A stretch of 64,000 bases of DNA from Eutypa lata (GCA_022661535.1 JAKULF010000009.1:2666001-2730000); one strand, 5' to 3'; counted from the first letter of the stretch, positions 52,391 to 64,000 are shown. Notes: a model not told the origin generated them from the sequence alone. Numbers and translations: made by a program.

Positions 52391-53150
52391 CTAAATACAA
52401 CCCAGATTTCTATTTCCCTCGTTAGATCTCGTCCAGACGCCCGTCACCAAGAGACCGGGGCCATTCTTAGCCACAATCGTCGGTTCTCCTTCAACACCCC
52501 TTACGAATACAAGCTGCGGGATGCCTAGAAACGATGTAGGGGCCCACCTATAACCTTCGTCATCCAAGCGCCGTTGCCTATTGAATATGATATCTCGAGG
52601 GAACACTTTCACCATTTTGAGGAACACCTTCATCCTTCTCCCGGCGAGCTCCTAGTCCGGAACGAACTGGTCATCTCCAAACGGCTCGCCTCGTTGACGG
52701 TACTCCTCGCGGGTTTGCTGGTCTACTTCCGGAAGAGGCTGAAGGTTTAGTTTGATCAAGTTCCCGAAGCAAATGGTTCCATCGCTTCGCCAGGACGTCG
52801 ATCGCGTCTGAATCACGCTGGTAGCTGGCACAAGGGGTCCTTTACGCCCTTCAATAGGGCCCATTTGGGCAAAGATATCCATTCGTAGGAAGTCTCGCAA
52901 GATAACGAGCTCACCAAGCACGGCAATGTTTGCCTCCTTCGGGAATGTAACGCAGTGGCCCCGGTGAACTGGGCCTTCTACGCCGGCGAAATTGATCCTC
53001 TCGTTAATGACGGCCCTATCTGAGATTTGTATTAAAATCTTACTCGCCAATAATCCTTCTTGGCAGGTCCATAGCCTGCGAGTCCAGTTTAAAAGGTACA
53101 GGGCGAGTCCTATGTCATGCTCACTACCGGTTGTCGACAGCGTACCTTCA
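52391..53150 (-). pseudogene. HET (heterokaryon incompatibility)-type protein, decayed
   Basis: One minus-strand frame carries the middle and end of a HET-family protein. It contains LSTTGSEHDIGLALYLLNWT, RRLWTCQEGLLASKILIQ (the RxWTxQE-type motif after the HET domain), TRSTSWRSDGTICFGNLI, and then RRLDDEGYRWAPTSFLGIPQ and GPGLLVTG. The frame is broken by TAG at 52652-52654 between DDQFVPD and ELAGRRMKVF, yet continues in the same phase. The stop differs from Gln CAG by one C-to-T change, as RIP would produce. The N-terminal HET domain proper is not found upstream. A stop-spanning intron is not apparent. HET genes trigger cell death after fusion of unlike strains (family knowledge). This copy is probably silent. 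Confidence 0.6.
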
Positions 53151-53410
53151 TAAGATAGATACTGGCTCGCGGAACACGTACGTCGCGCGCTTCACTCGTC
53201 ACAAGGATTGCTACGACTCTCCTGGCGTTTCTCTGGGTATTACTCCTGATGATAGTATCGGGGTTGGAACAAGACGCTTGGTGTAAATTTCCTTTGGATT
53301 TCACTCCACACACAAGAAGTCACTGTCGACTTCTTCTATACTTTGAACTGTGATCTGGTGCCTAAGCCGACCTTACTATGAACAAGATCTTTTAGGAATC
53401 GGGCCATTAG

Positions 53411-53731
53411 GAAGTATTCGGGAACATTGTTGCAGCAGGTGCTGCACGTTCACCAGGCGCTCTTAGCGCTCATCTCAACCACGCTACAACTATCAAGGGA
53501 TCACGAGTAGGTGAAGTACTTAAGCAAGCCGAATCTCAATTCCCATTTGTCGGCACCTCGTTACTGGATGTATTCTTCCCTGACTCTTTAAGAGTTAAAG
53601 AGCTAGCCGATATAGAGTTCTGGCGAAAAGCGCTAGATTCGAGAACAGGCCCTAATGCTCACGGTGCTCGAGTGGGTTCCTTGCCTCCGAAACTCACTGA
53701 AAAACACGATAACGACATTGGGTCAGAGTAA
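53411..53731 (+). other. Unidentified open frame without start codon
   Basis: The plus strand is open for 106 codons (stop TAA at 53729-53731) directly after a CATTAG that could serve as a splice acceptor. The encoded sequence has normal protein composition: AARSPGALSAHLNHA, GSRVGEVLKQAESQFPFVG, and FWRKALDSRTGPNAHGARVG. There is no in-frame ATG, and no family is recognised. It may be the last exon of a lost gene. Confidence 0.3.
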
Positions 53732-54996
53732 GGACGATTGATGTAATTCGGACGATCAGCGCTAAAAGGACATGCATAATGTAGAAATAGTGTTCTACTG
53801 GTGTTCTACTTGACTCGTCTCCTTCATTTGAATTCTTATACGGGTAAATAATGAAATACTACCCCAGCTAAGGACATCTAAGGAGCTTTAAACAATTTAC
53901 CTAGGCCATTTCCTTCACATTTGGCACTTTGTAAGCATATAGAGCTCTAATGATTTCCGTAACTGAATTCCAAAAAGAAATTGGATTACTAATTGTCGTA
54001 AAGGAGCTGAGCTGTATGGGAGGTGCAAGATGGGAGGTGCAAGATGGGAGGTGCAAGATGGGAGGTGCAAGATGGGAGGTGCAAGATGGGAGGTGCAAGA
54101 TGGGAGGTGCAAGATGGGAGGTGCAAGATAGGAGGGAGGTGTGGACTGGTTTGCGTGACCCCTTCTCCACTATATCTGTCTTATTTGATAGGCTTGAGTT
54201 AACCAAATCCTTCGCCGTTCAGTTAAACGGTTGTAGGGATTATCGTTTAGGTAGGACCCGTGTTTTCTGATCTAACAGCCCTGTATGAGGAATGCAGTGA
54301 GATTTAGTTAGCGCTCTCAGCTGCTGGTCCCCCACCTACACCTACACCACGTCTTACGTACTTCTTCTTATGGTACGGACGGTTCGATTAACATCTCTTT
54401 CCCTCTTATATATTTTTCAAAGTATTTATTTTTCCAGCCTTATAGTCTCGTTGGAGATATGAACCAAGTTCAGAGTCCTACAGTGGCATTGCACCGTGTT
54501 GATATTCTATACCTTAGTAGCCTCTTTACAAATTTCAGTTAGACATATATTAAAATCTAGCCTCTACCTACCTACTGGTTAACTAGGTATAGGTATTCTA
54601 TGAAGACACTGGAGGTCTACGCCTATCTGATGAATGCGAAATAATACCGTCACAACTACATAACTCAAAGAATTAGCAACCCCAGCTGACTTGCCGACCC
54701 TGCGTATCTGTCTTCTCATGATTAACTACTTGGTAGTTAGTCTAAGTCTGGAATTGATAGTAAACCACCTTCACCTCTCCACACCCTTTTAGTTAGCGAA
54801 ACGCTAAGAGGCTGTGCTATCTCCAACGTATAGTTATCGGGTGTAAAATAAGGTCATAGGCAGACGCGGCGACGAATTACCGAAACGGCCAACGCTGACA
54901 TTTATTTGATTAATAACCCTTTTTTTCTTCACACTCCACCGATAATACCCAAATTCGAAGTAAACAACACCTGATTACGTATCTAACACGGTAGCC
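53732..54996. other. Intergenic region with tandem repeat
   Basis: Apart from the 14-bp repeat at 54018-54129 no feature is supported. The 3' part is the promoter and leader of the Zn2Cys6 gene at 54997. Confidence 0.45.
54018..54129. repeat. 14-bp perfect tandem repeat, eight copies
   Basis: The unit GGGAGGTGCAAGAT is repeated eight times without mismatch. Because 14 is not a multiple of three, the array is open in several frames and makes spurious repeat peptides on both strands. Confidence 0.97.
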
Positions 54997-57900
54997 ATGT
55001 CGCCTCCCGGCGCTGAGCCCTCCACTTCTGCAGCGGGAAATGATTCCATGTCGCCGGGTTCTGACGATAATCCAACAAACGACAACACTGTGTCCGCGGC
55101 CGGTGGCGGCTCCAACGCCAATGTCCCCAAGCCAAAGCGTTTAGCCTGTACCATTTGCAGGAAAAGAAAGCTTCGTTGTGATGGTGTCAAACCAAGTTGT
55201 AGCACTTGTACGAGGTTGGGACACTCATGTGCCTACGATGAAGTTAGGAGGAAGAGCGGCCCCAAAAGGGGTTATGTGAAAGCCTTGGAGGAGCGGCTGA
55301 GTGAGTGGAACATATTTCCCAGATGACAGGCTTGGGATTGGGATGAATATGGAGGAATGATGAATGACAATAGAGCGATTAACTAACTTTTGTCTTTCCC
55401 TCTTAGAACAAGTCGAAACACTACTGAAAACCCAAGAGCCAGCAGGAAACGGCAACGCCAGTGCCCCGAAGACATCCACCGTGACGTTCGAACAACCTCA
55501 GAATTCAATAGGCTCTGCAAACTTTAACGTCACAACCCCGAATATTGCACTCACGGCTAATCGCAACATGGACCAATGGCGCACCAATGGCGACTCACCT
55601 CAGAATAATAGTAGCAATAACGATTTCAACGCTACCGCGGCCGCCGCTGCTGCTACCGGTAACACTGGCGGTGGTATGGACGATTTCTCATTCAATAACA
55701 ACATATCGATGGGGATGAACATCGATAACAGCTTCACTTGGGAAATGATTGGTCTCGGGTTAGAAGAGCCCCTTCCCCCCCAAGAAACTATAGACGAATT
55801 GTAAGTTATAATCATCAAGCCTAGTCTCCTCTACAAACTACTTACGAGATTGTAGACACCAGATATATTTCGAGAAAATCCACCCATCGATACCCATGAT
55901 CCATAAATACCGTTACTTGGCAGCCATGAATCTGTGAGTTTCTTCCTACCCTATCGCCATGCCTGAGCTTCACCATAGTGCGAAAAAGGGGGGAAAAGGG
56001 AAAGGAGAAAGAATAAACCAAGTCTCACAGTTCTAACTTATCTAAAAGTGCACCAAACCAGCGACCCCCAGTTGCGCTCCGTTATGCCATCTGGACCCTA
56101 GCTTGCTCTGTTACGGAGAAGTACATAGATCTCAAAGAACTATTTTACCAACGCGCTCGTAAGTACGTTGAGGCAGACTATATCAAGGGGTATGGAGAGC
56201 ACATGATATCTGTTGCACATGCCCAAACTCATGCGCTGCTTGCATCGTATGAGTTTAAGATGATGTATTTCCCGAGGGCTTGGCAGAGCACTGGTGCGGC
56301 TGCGCGCCTAGGTCAAATGTGAGTATACTGAGAAGCTCCTGCATTGCTCGGGGAGATCTAACCATACGTTAGGATTGGGTTGCACAGGCTAGATCGTTCA
56401 GGCCTAGAGGTCAAGCAATGTCTTCCACCCCCTCGCGACTGGACGGAGAGGGAAGAAAGGCGGCGAACATTCTGGATGGCCTTTTGCATGGATCGATACG
56501 CAAGTATCGGAACTGGCTGGCCAATGATCATCGACGAGAGAGATATCATGACAAACCTGCCCGCATCCGAAGAAGCATTCGAGATGAGTCGACCCGAGCA
56601 AACACAGACTCTCGTCGACTCAATGAGTCCATCTGGGGCAGCTAAACTCTCACCGTATGGCAGTATTGTGTTGATGGCTTGTTTGTTTGGACGGAATCTA
56701 GTTCATCTTCACCGTCCCGATGCTGATGACCGTGATCACGATCTCAACGGCGAGTTCTGGAAGCGCCATAGGAATATGGACAACATCTTACTAAACACCT
56801 CTCTCTGCCTTCCAAACCATCTTAAGCTTCCTGTAGGGCTAGGCAATCCCAACATCGTGTTCACTAATATGAACATTCATACCTCGACAATATGTCTTCA
56901 TCAAGCAGCTATCTTCAAAGCAGACAAGAATAGACTCCCCGCCTCGGTCAGTGCGGAGAGCAAGGTTCGCTGTATTACGGCGGCAAATGAGGTTGCTAGC
57001 ATTATGAGAATGGTATCTCATATGGACCTATCAGCCGTAAGTCTTCATGAGATGGAACCCTTTGGGTTGCAAGCACTAACCTGCGTATAGATGAACCCAT
57101 TCGTATCATTTTGTCTCTATGTAGCCGCGAGAGTCTTCGTTCAATATCTGAAGAGTCGCCCTGATGATAGCCAGACAGCCGACTCGTTACGGTTCCTTCT
57201 TGCTGCCATGAATGCACTGAAGAGGAAGAACCCATTAACAGAGTCATTCCTTGTTCAACTCGACGTCGACTTGGAAGCATTAGGAATGAGGATACCCAAG
57301 CTCAAGTCGGCATTTCCACGCAGCGGAGATTGTGTAGGTTTTCCCTCTATCAACCGATACAAAAGCGGGCGCTAATGATTTGATGGTCACAGGGTCCTAC
57401 GGCTCCCCAGCTGCGCAAACATCGAAAGAACCCCAACTGTGAAGGCATTACAGCGCAACATATCCCCTACGGCGGATACCAAAACGATTGCCCTTTGTCA
57501 CGTGAGGGTGGCAACCCAGGAAATGCCCACGGCCTCAGTGATGGTGACAAACAAAACCAGATGGGTGGTGGACAGCAGCAGCCCTGCCCGAACAACTTCA
57601 GCGGCCAGGACTGGATGTCAGAAGACCAACTACCGACGCGGGAGCGCGGCTGTCCCGTCGGCCTTGCTGACGGTAACATGATGATTCCGCCTGATGTTTT
57701 CGGTACGGCATCGGCCGCGGCGAGGGGGTTCATGGATAGCAGCGGCAGCAGCGGCGAGGCGAATGATCTGTCGCCTAACACAGATGGGGTCTCGAATAGG
57801 CCGACGCCGAACTCCAGCACGACGACATCGGATCACCGGCAGAGCGGGACGGGAACATCGGGGAGCACGCCCTTCGATACTAGCCCGATCGGGTCGAACC

Positions 57901-58187
57901 GCAACCTAGGGACCCAGGCCGAGATGGATGCGGCTGCCGCGGCGGCATCCAGCTTCTTCCCCGACTCCATACCCGCCAGCTTCCATTTATCAGGCAACAA
58001 CAGCGGCGGAACGGGATTGACACCCGGGCAAACGTTTTCAGTCCCCGATACGCCTGGTAACGACTTCAATCTTCCCAATGGATGGGCCTCGCAGACGATG
58101 ACGCCAGTAGCAGAAGGGATGTTGCGACATTTGATGGATATGCCGATGGATAATATGGACCTTTCCGGGTGGGATTCGGGAACTTGA
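54997..58187 (+). CDS. Zn(II)2Cys6 transcription factor with fungal-specific TF domain
   Basis: Exons are 54997-55300, 55407-55800, 55856-55933, 56049-56318, 56373-57036, 57091-57333 and 57393-58187 (915 residues). The zinc cluster is at Cys51, 54, 61, 68, 71 and 78, in RLACTICRKRKLRCDGVKPS and onward, followed by the linker RRKSGPKRGYVKALEERLK. A short dimer helix follows, QVETLLKTQEP, restored by splicing. An Asn/Ala-rich low-complexity region precedes the fungal-specific TF domain (about 255-560): IYFEKIHPSIPMIHKYRYLA, LRYAIWTLACSV, DWTEREERRRTFWMAFCMDR. The C-terminal 260 residues are Gly/Ser/Asn-rich and end LDMPMDNMDLSGWDSGT-like, with a Met/Asp pattern typical of activation regions. 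Targets are not known. All six introns are 54-115 bases with good signals. Confidence 0.9.
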
Positions 58188-59048
58188 GTTAGCGTGGAGT
58201 ATAGTTACGGTCAGTCAATTACTGTAGTGGGCATTTTGATGATAATGGAAAGGGTATTTCGATGGTTATCTTAGGAGTCATCTTGTTTTGGCGCCGGCCA
58301 CATAGGTAAACCCTACCGGCGTATAGGTTACAGGAGGATTGGTGAGTGAGCTGCCACAGCCGTACGTGGCTAGCTGGATAAGGAGCACCTCCAGGCGCAT
58401 GGAGGGGATACGGAGTGCAACATTGACTGGGCTATCGTTGACGACATAGGCGCTCAGGTCTGGAGGCCTTACATATTTATATAGGGATATATGTGTACGT
58501 TTTTATTCATGTATGATAAGGCACATTATGTATGTCCATTGAGGTGGGCTGGCTTGGGCTGGGGAAGGGAAGCGATATACGCCCACTCAACTCTTATGAA
58601 TGACGAAATAGCATGTACTTGAAATTCCTCAGACATAATGTCAGTCCCAAAGTGAAGGATATAGGTGTACAGAGGCTACCTGCACCGAATAACGAATATG
58701 TTCTATATATATTATATACTTGGGACGGTTCAAACACTTACCATATCATGCTCAAGGCCACCGAGCTGGTTCTTTTCAGCGCCCGTCCTATATTCTAGTC
58801 AGTAGTTTAGGAACCCCAGCTACCTACACCCCTTAGTTATAGAGAAGGCAGGACAATCAATGGACGCAAAAGAAGAAAAAAAGAAAAAAGAGAAAAAGAT
58901 AGTGGCAAGGCGGTTTCATATGGACGAACACTCTATTTACGTATAGAAGGACACAAAAGGCACGAAAACCAGCGAGGATGAAATGATGGGAGAAATCAAT
59001 AACCCCATTGATAATCTATAAAAAAAGAGATAATACATTCCCATTGCA
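58188..59048. other. Intergenic region between convergent genes
   Basis: No gene is supported. It contains an A/G-rich tract (about 58870-58900) near the end of the minus-strand transporter transcript. Confidence 0.45.
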
Positions 59049-59128
59049 TCATGCGCCACTCAACTCACTCCCATTCCTATTTACCCAACGCGGGTCACGA
59101 GCCCCATCTTCTGCATACACATCGACGC

Positions 59129-59163
<35 letters not shown>

Positions 59164-61644
59164 CCTACATGCAACTGCCCACCTCCATTTACCCCTATTC
59201 CACGCACATTATCATCGCCCCCATTATCTCGCAACGTCGACGGTGTTACATGATCACCATTATAATAGTGGTGGTGGTGCTGCCGCTGATACTGCTGGTA
59301 CTCGTTATCGACCCCCTGCGGCTCTATCCTCCCGGGTTGCGGACCGCCGCCGCCGCCGCCACCTCCAAAATCAGTAGTCCGACCGCGCTCGCGACGCCTG
59401 CGCCTAATCTCGCGAACCTTCTCGCGAACGGTGATGACCTCGCCCTCGACACGGGCGCGCTCCCGACCACCGCCGAGCTCCTCCAGGGTCTTAGACTCGA
59501 AGCCACCCCCGGGGCGGCGTCGCTGCGGGTCCGGCAGGTACGCCCACGAGTAGACGGCGCCGAGGAGCAGGACGGAGCCGAACAGGACGAATATCAGCCC
59601 CTGGCGCGTGGAGCTCGAGTAGCTCGTGTTGATGCCGTAGACGACGAGCACGGCCACCAGGCTCCCGACCTTCCCGGCGGCCGCCGAGATGCCGTGGCAC
59701 GTGCACCGGTAGCAGGTCGGGAAGACCTCGGCGGGCAGCAGGAAGGTCAGCGTGTTCGCGCCGAAGTTGAAGGCGAAGTGGCAAACGGCGACGAGGGCGA
59801 CCGTGGCCGGCGCGGCGCTCGTGTGCGCGACGCCGTAGTACACGGCGCCCGCAGCTATGAACAAGAAGGCCAATACGAGGAAGGAGGTGGTCAGCCACCG
59901 GCGCCGCGGCAGCCGGTCCGCGAACCAGATGAAGGCGGCGCTGCCGGCGATGGAGCTCGCCGATACCGTCAGGAGGTACTGCTGGGCCTGCTCGACGAGC
60001 ACCTCGGAGATGGTCTGGCACGGGTTCGTGGCGTCGGTGGCCCAGGATGGGAGGGCGCCGGCGTCGCGCCAGCGGGGCACCGCCGAGGTGCCGCCGCCGT
60101 CGGGGAGCGTCGAGTTCCAGCATGGCAGGTTCGCGTCGATGGCTACGGCGGGGTGGGTCGCCCATATGTCGGCTAGAGTTCCTCTGTTGTCGAGGGAGAA
60201 GCCATAGAAACCGACGTCGAGTCTGTTTCGTTTTGGTTTCTCTTATTAGCTGGTAATGTCTGGTATAGGTCATAATACCTAGGGAGCAGCTACTCACATG
60301 AACCAGGTCATCGACGTCCCTAGAAGGTAAATCCAGTTCCTGTCGCGGATGAAGTAGTTGTACAGGTCATCCTTACTAAACTGAACGGGCATCGCTTGCG
60401 GCGAATTCTGCTGCATCACGCTGGGGGAACCCAGGTCTATCGCGGCTGGGGTTGCGCCGTAGATGCGCTGGGTGTCCCGTAGTGCTATACCGGGTTTGTT
60501 CTTAACCTCAAGACTGTAGAGACCGCAGTCGTATAAGAAGAAGCGGAAGATGATGGCGAGGAGCGCAGGCACGGCGCCAGAGCCAATGACGATGCGCCAG
60601 ATGCCATCGATGGCGCGACGGCACTGAGCTTCGTTGAGATCATTCAGCCCGCACTGGAGCTCCGTGAGCTGGAACTTGCCCTCCCGGCCAAGCAAGACCC
60701 ATAACCCTACGAGTTGGGCTAGGGCCTGGCCAACCGGTTGCATCAGGAAAACCGAAGAAAGCATTGTTGCCCGAGATTGCGTGCTGGACCACTCTGAGGT
60801 GATGACAGCGCTGAGGGGGTATTCTGCTCCGATCCCTGGGTCTGTTAGGGATGGACGTTGTAGTTTCACTAAATAGGGGGAGCATCTACACACCAATTCC
60901 CATGACGAAACGCCACTGCGATTGGAATTCTCGTTAGTTTACTTATATATAGCTCATTAAAAGATAATTCAGGGTTAGAGAGATTTACCCATATAAATGA
61001 GCCCAGAAAGGACATGTTATTAAACCCGAAGCTGCTCGTCGCCACGCCTATGGTCGACACGATGACCAGGACCAACTCAACACCATAGAGGCGGGTACGT
61101 CCATAACGATCGGCAAGGTAGCCAAACAGGAGCTGACCAACGACGGAGCCAAGGAGGGTAAAGAGATTTATGAGTAATCCAGGCCACTTAGTGTCGGGAA
61201 AATATACAAAAGAAATGGATGCTAGGATCACATTGGTTGCGAATAAGTTGTATCTGTAACGGCATGTAAGTAATAACGACTCCAGTCAGTGGAATAACTC
61301 AAAGACCCGTTTAGAGATATGAAAGATATAAGTCCCTCTTACTCACGAATCGGTCAAGAAGCCCGAGGCGGCCACCCCCCAGATCCGGAGGTTCCAGCTG
61401 TTAAGATCCAGTTCACATCTTAGCTGGTGACGGTCCTAGAGATGGAAATGGTTAATAATGATGGATAATATACTCGAGTTGTAGGCAGCCAGTCGCATCT
61501 TCAGCCTGACAAATAGTAGCCATCATTGGTGAGAATAGGATGCGCAATACATACCTGGAGGTCCCTAGAAGGTAGAGCAGAGCTGTCAAAGCCGAGATAT
61601 CCGCGATTCCTCCGCTTCTCTATAAACGCCCCCCCATCGTCCAT
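59049..61644 (-). CDS. MFS inorganic phosphate transporter (PHO84 type)
   Basis: Transcript-order exons are 61644-61555, 61435-61347, 61253-60989, 60915-60894, 60835-60298 and 60222-59049 (725 residues). It is a twelve-helix proton/phosphate symporter of the plasma membrane (MFS family 2.A.1.9). Features: VAASGFLTDSYNLFATNVI (helix 1), FGYLADRYGRTRLYG (MFS motif A), and WRFVMGIGIGAEYPLSAVIT, the family hallmark. The hallmark is formed by joining a 22-base exon to the next. Later come LDVGFYGFSLDN, FNFGANTLTFLLPAEVFPT and CTCHGISAAAGKVG. The tail after AYLPDPQRRRPGG is about 140 residues longer than in PHO84: basic (REIRRRRRERGR), then Gly8, a His/Tyr stretch and Gln10 from a CAG array. Substrate within the family (phosphate or glycerophosphodiesters) cannot be fixed from sequence. 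Confidence 0.87.
59130..59161 (-). repeat. CAG trinucleotide array coding for Gln in the transporter tail
   Basis: About ten CAG units in the last exon of the phosphate transporter encode a Gln run ten residues long. Length variation between strains is likely. Confidence 0.93.
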
Positions 61645-62439
61645 AGCGGCGTATTCGTGACAGCCGTATGCGCCGGTAAGGACGCCTTACTTCTTCTCTC
61701 TTATTCCTCTCAGCCTGAGATGAAGATGTCGACCTCGAAGGAAGAATGATTAAGACTAGAGTGGGTCTTTTCCCATCGAATCTCTGCATAAGGTATCTAT
61801 TATAGGTGTTTAGTAGGTTGCGTTCCGCGTGGGCATGTCAATGAAGCCCTTCCATACTTAATCTAATGTATGCAACCTCAAGCGCGGGTTTTCCATTGCC
61901 TGGGGGGAACTAGTTAGGGTCCCATACGGACGGTAACAGGGGCCAATGCCAATAATGAGTATAGATAAACCACGGGATTTAAATAGTCTAGAACATCCCA
62001 GTGTCATAAGTCTATAAGATGGAGAAGAGGATGAGGGATGAGGGGCCTTATCCGTATAGTCGGGGCTACCTAGGTTACTTGGTTAGTTAGCTCTAAGCTA
62101 ACCGTACGTTTTAACAGCAAGTAGCTATTATAGACCTCTTCCCCGTTATTCAAGTTGAAAAATAGACTGAAGCTAAAGGATGGACATGTTTAATTTTAAC
62201 AGGTTGAGGCAATTCAAGAAAGTATGTCCCTTAGTAATATTAATAAAAGAATACATGAGTACATACTTGGCTATTCTCGGGAGTTTTATAAAAGGAGGTT
62301 ATGTTCTTCGGTGGCTATATGCATATACAGGTACATACCTGTATGTACTACTGGTGTGGATCCTATAGGGAACGCTAACTAAGGAGTAAAAGGAACAACT
62401 AGAACATTATACAAAGGGTAAGAAACTTATAAATCACCT
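61645..62439. other. Intergenic region upstream of the transporter
   Basis: No gene is supported. The first 300 bases should contain the transporter promoter. Toward 62400 the base composition shifts to the AT-rich block. Confidence 0.45.
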
Positions 62440-64000
62440 TAGGATTTCTTTAACCTTAGGAATCCTTTGTTGTAATTATTATTTAAATAGTTTGTAAAAG
62501 GATTTCATTTTATTTTAATAATTAATTAATTAAAGTTTTATATTTTAAATAATTTTAATAAATATATTACGTAAGTATTAAGGCTTATAAAAAAGTAAAA
62601 TTAAGAAATATAAATAGTTATTTTTATAAGTTTATATTAATTATTAAATAAAATAATTTATAAATATCTTTATATTTATATATTTTTTTAAATCTTTTTA
62701 TTATTAAACGTATTTAAAATATATAAACGAAATTTATTATATTAATAATAAAAGATTTAAGTTTTAGTAATAATGATAACGAATTTATAAAAAAGAAATT
62801 TATAAGTATTTTAAAGAAATGGAAAAATAGCGTAAAAAGAATTTATAATCGAATAAATAAAATGGATTAACGGTTATTAAATATTTTTTAAAATATCTTT
62901 AATTAATTTATAATTTTCGATAAAAAGATAAATGATTAATATAACTTAATAAAAAGTAATTTTAAAATTATAATAAACTTTTTATAAAAAAAAAATTTTT
63001 TAACGAAATTTATTTTAAATAATTTTTCTTTATTTTTGTTTATAAATAATTTATTATTATTATTAAAAAGTTTTTCGAAAACTTTTTTAAATAATTTTTA
63101 TTTTTAATATAAATCGGATTTAATTAAGAATTTTTTACTTTTTATTATATTATTAAATTATCGTTTAAATAATGAACGTATAAATAATAGCTAGTTAAAT
63201 TTATAAAGATTTACTTTTATAATTAAAGTTAAAAATCTTTAAGAAAAACGTTTTAAAATAATATAATTAAAAGCTATATTTTTAATAAAAGCAAAAAAGT
63301 TTTTAAAATATAAAGGAAAAAATAAAATTATTATTTTTTCGAATTTACGATTTATTTAAATAAACGATATAATATTAAATAAGTTATATAAAATATAATA
63401 TTAATTAAAATATATTTTAATACTTTATAAGTTATAAATTTAATGCGTTTTTAAAAAGTTTTTAAGTAATTTTTAATAAATTATTAACTTTATTTAAACT
63501 TAAAATTTATTTTAAGTAATATTTTTAAAAGTTATTTTATAAGTATTAAGTAAATATTATGCGTTTTATAAGGTAATAATAGCGTTTATTATATTATTAT
63601 TATATTAAGACGAAAGTTTTATTAATTTTATTTAATGTATTTATAAAGTATTTTATAAAATGTTATAAAATTTTCGTAATAATTATTACGATAAAGAATT
63701 ATTAATTAACTTTTTTCGTATATATATATTAAATATATAACTTTTTATATATGATTATATAAAGTAATAAAATATATAATAAATAATTAAAGAAATTAAT
63801 TAATAAATAATAATAATTATTTATTAAGTTATCGAAAATAAAGTTTATAATATTTTATTAATAACGGTATAATTATAAAACGTAACGGTATTATTTTATA
63901 CGTTACGAATTATAGATATTATTTTCGCGAAATTAAGTATAATATAGCTCGAATAATTAAATATTATAATAATAATATTAAAAACGATTTAACTTAATGA
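62440..64000. repeat. AT-rich, RIP-mutated block
   Basis: From about 62440 to the window end the sequence is almost only A and T. Reading through it, CpA and TpG are nearly absent while CpG pairs remain (ACGTAAG, TTTCGAA, AACGAA). TpA is very frequent. This is the product of repeat-induced point mutation of a duplicated element on both strands. No open frame longer than a few dozen codons survives, and the original element cannot be named. It continues past the right edge. Confidence 0.85.

Noticed and set aside
53901..54206. Minus-strand frame with repeated LHLPSCTSHLAPPI
   Set aside because: It is produced entirely by the 14-bp tandem repeat.
59169..60176. Long plus-strand open frame of about 335 codons
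   Set aside because: It lies antisense to the phosphate transporter exon, which has clear family motifs. The Arg/Ala/Gly-rich translation is typical of GC-rich shadow frames.

Overview
The window is nuclear DNA of a filamentous ascomycete, Pezizomycotina and probably Sordariomycetes. The genes carry short introns (mostly 50-120 bases) with GTRAGT-type donors and CTRAY-like branch sites. They encode typical fungal families: two Zn2Cys6 regulators, CBM18 chitin deacetylase, Ric1, PPE1, Dus2 and GINS Sld5. Intergenic DNA is long and rich in TACCTA/TAGGTA words. The last 1.5 kb is an AT-only block in which CpA/TpG is nearly absent but CpG survives, the mark of repeat-induced point mutation (RIP).

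Layout: 1-607 is the 3' end of a FAR-17a/AIG1-like membrane protein (+). 1648-4498 is a nine-exon Zn2Cys6 regulator (+). 7082-7852 is GINS subunit SLD5 (+), facing a DRB0094/Rnl5-type RNA ligase at 9051-10301 (-). 11393-12000 is a decayed CorA-like C-terminus (-). 12200-15412 (-) is the most unusual locus: eight exons that join into one frame of about 930 residues combining a galectin domain, a zinc-dependent phospholipase C-like domain and an AAL-type fucose-lectin propeller. 15413-18359 holds only gene debris.

18360-19758 is the PP2A methylesterase PPE1 (+), convergent with tRNA-dihydrouridine synthase DUS2 at 20434-21752 (-). 24511-27564 is a large DUF8004-type protein (+). 29120-32987 is an FHA-kinase-FHA protein kinase of the Rad53/Cds1 kind (+). 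34160-35983 is a secreted CBM18-CBM18-CE4 chitin deacetylase (-). 39697-41386 is a PAP2 lipid phosphatase (+) with a hexamer minisatellite in its intron. 43367-44491 is casein kinase II regulatory subunit beta (-). 45676-49156 is RIC1 (-), divergent from the THO subunit TEX1/THOC3 at 49827-51196 (+). 52391-53150 is a HET-type pseudogene with an in-frame TAG. 54997-58187 is a second Zn2Cys6 regulator (+), facing a PHO84-type phosphate transporter at 59049-61644 (-). The window ends in the AT-rich RIP block.

Most genes are conserved single-copy housekeeping genes (replication, PP2A and CK2 signalling, tRNA modification, mRNA export, Golgi transport) that share no pathway. The accessory material is concentrated at 11.4-18 kb (lectin-phospholipase fusion, CorA and BTB debris), 51.2-54.2 kb (HET remnant, tandem repeat) and 62.4-64 kb (RIP island). 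All exon-intron structures were worked out by hand from reading frames, splice signals and remembered family patterns. No database search was run.
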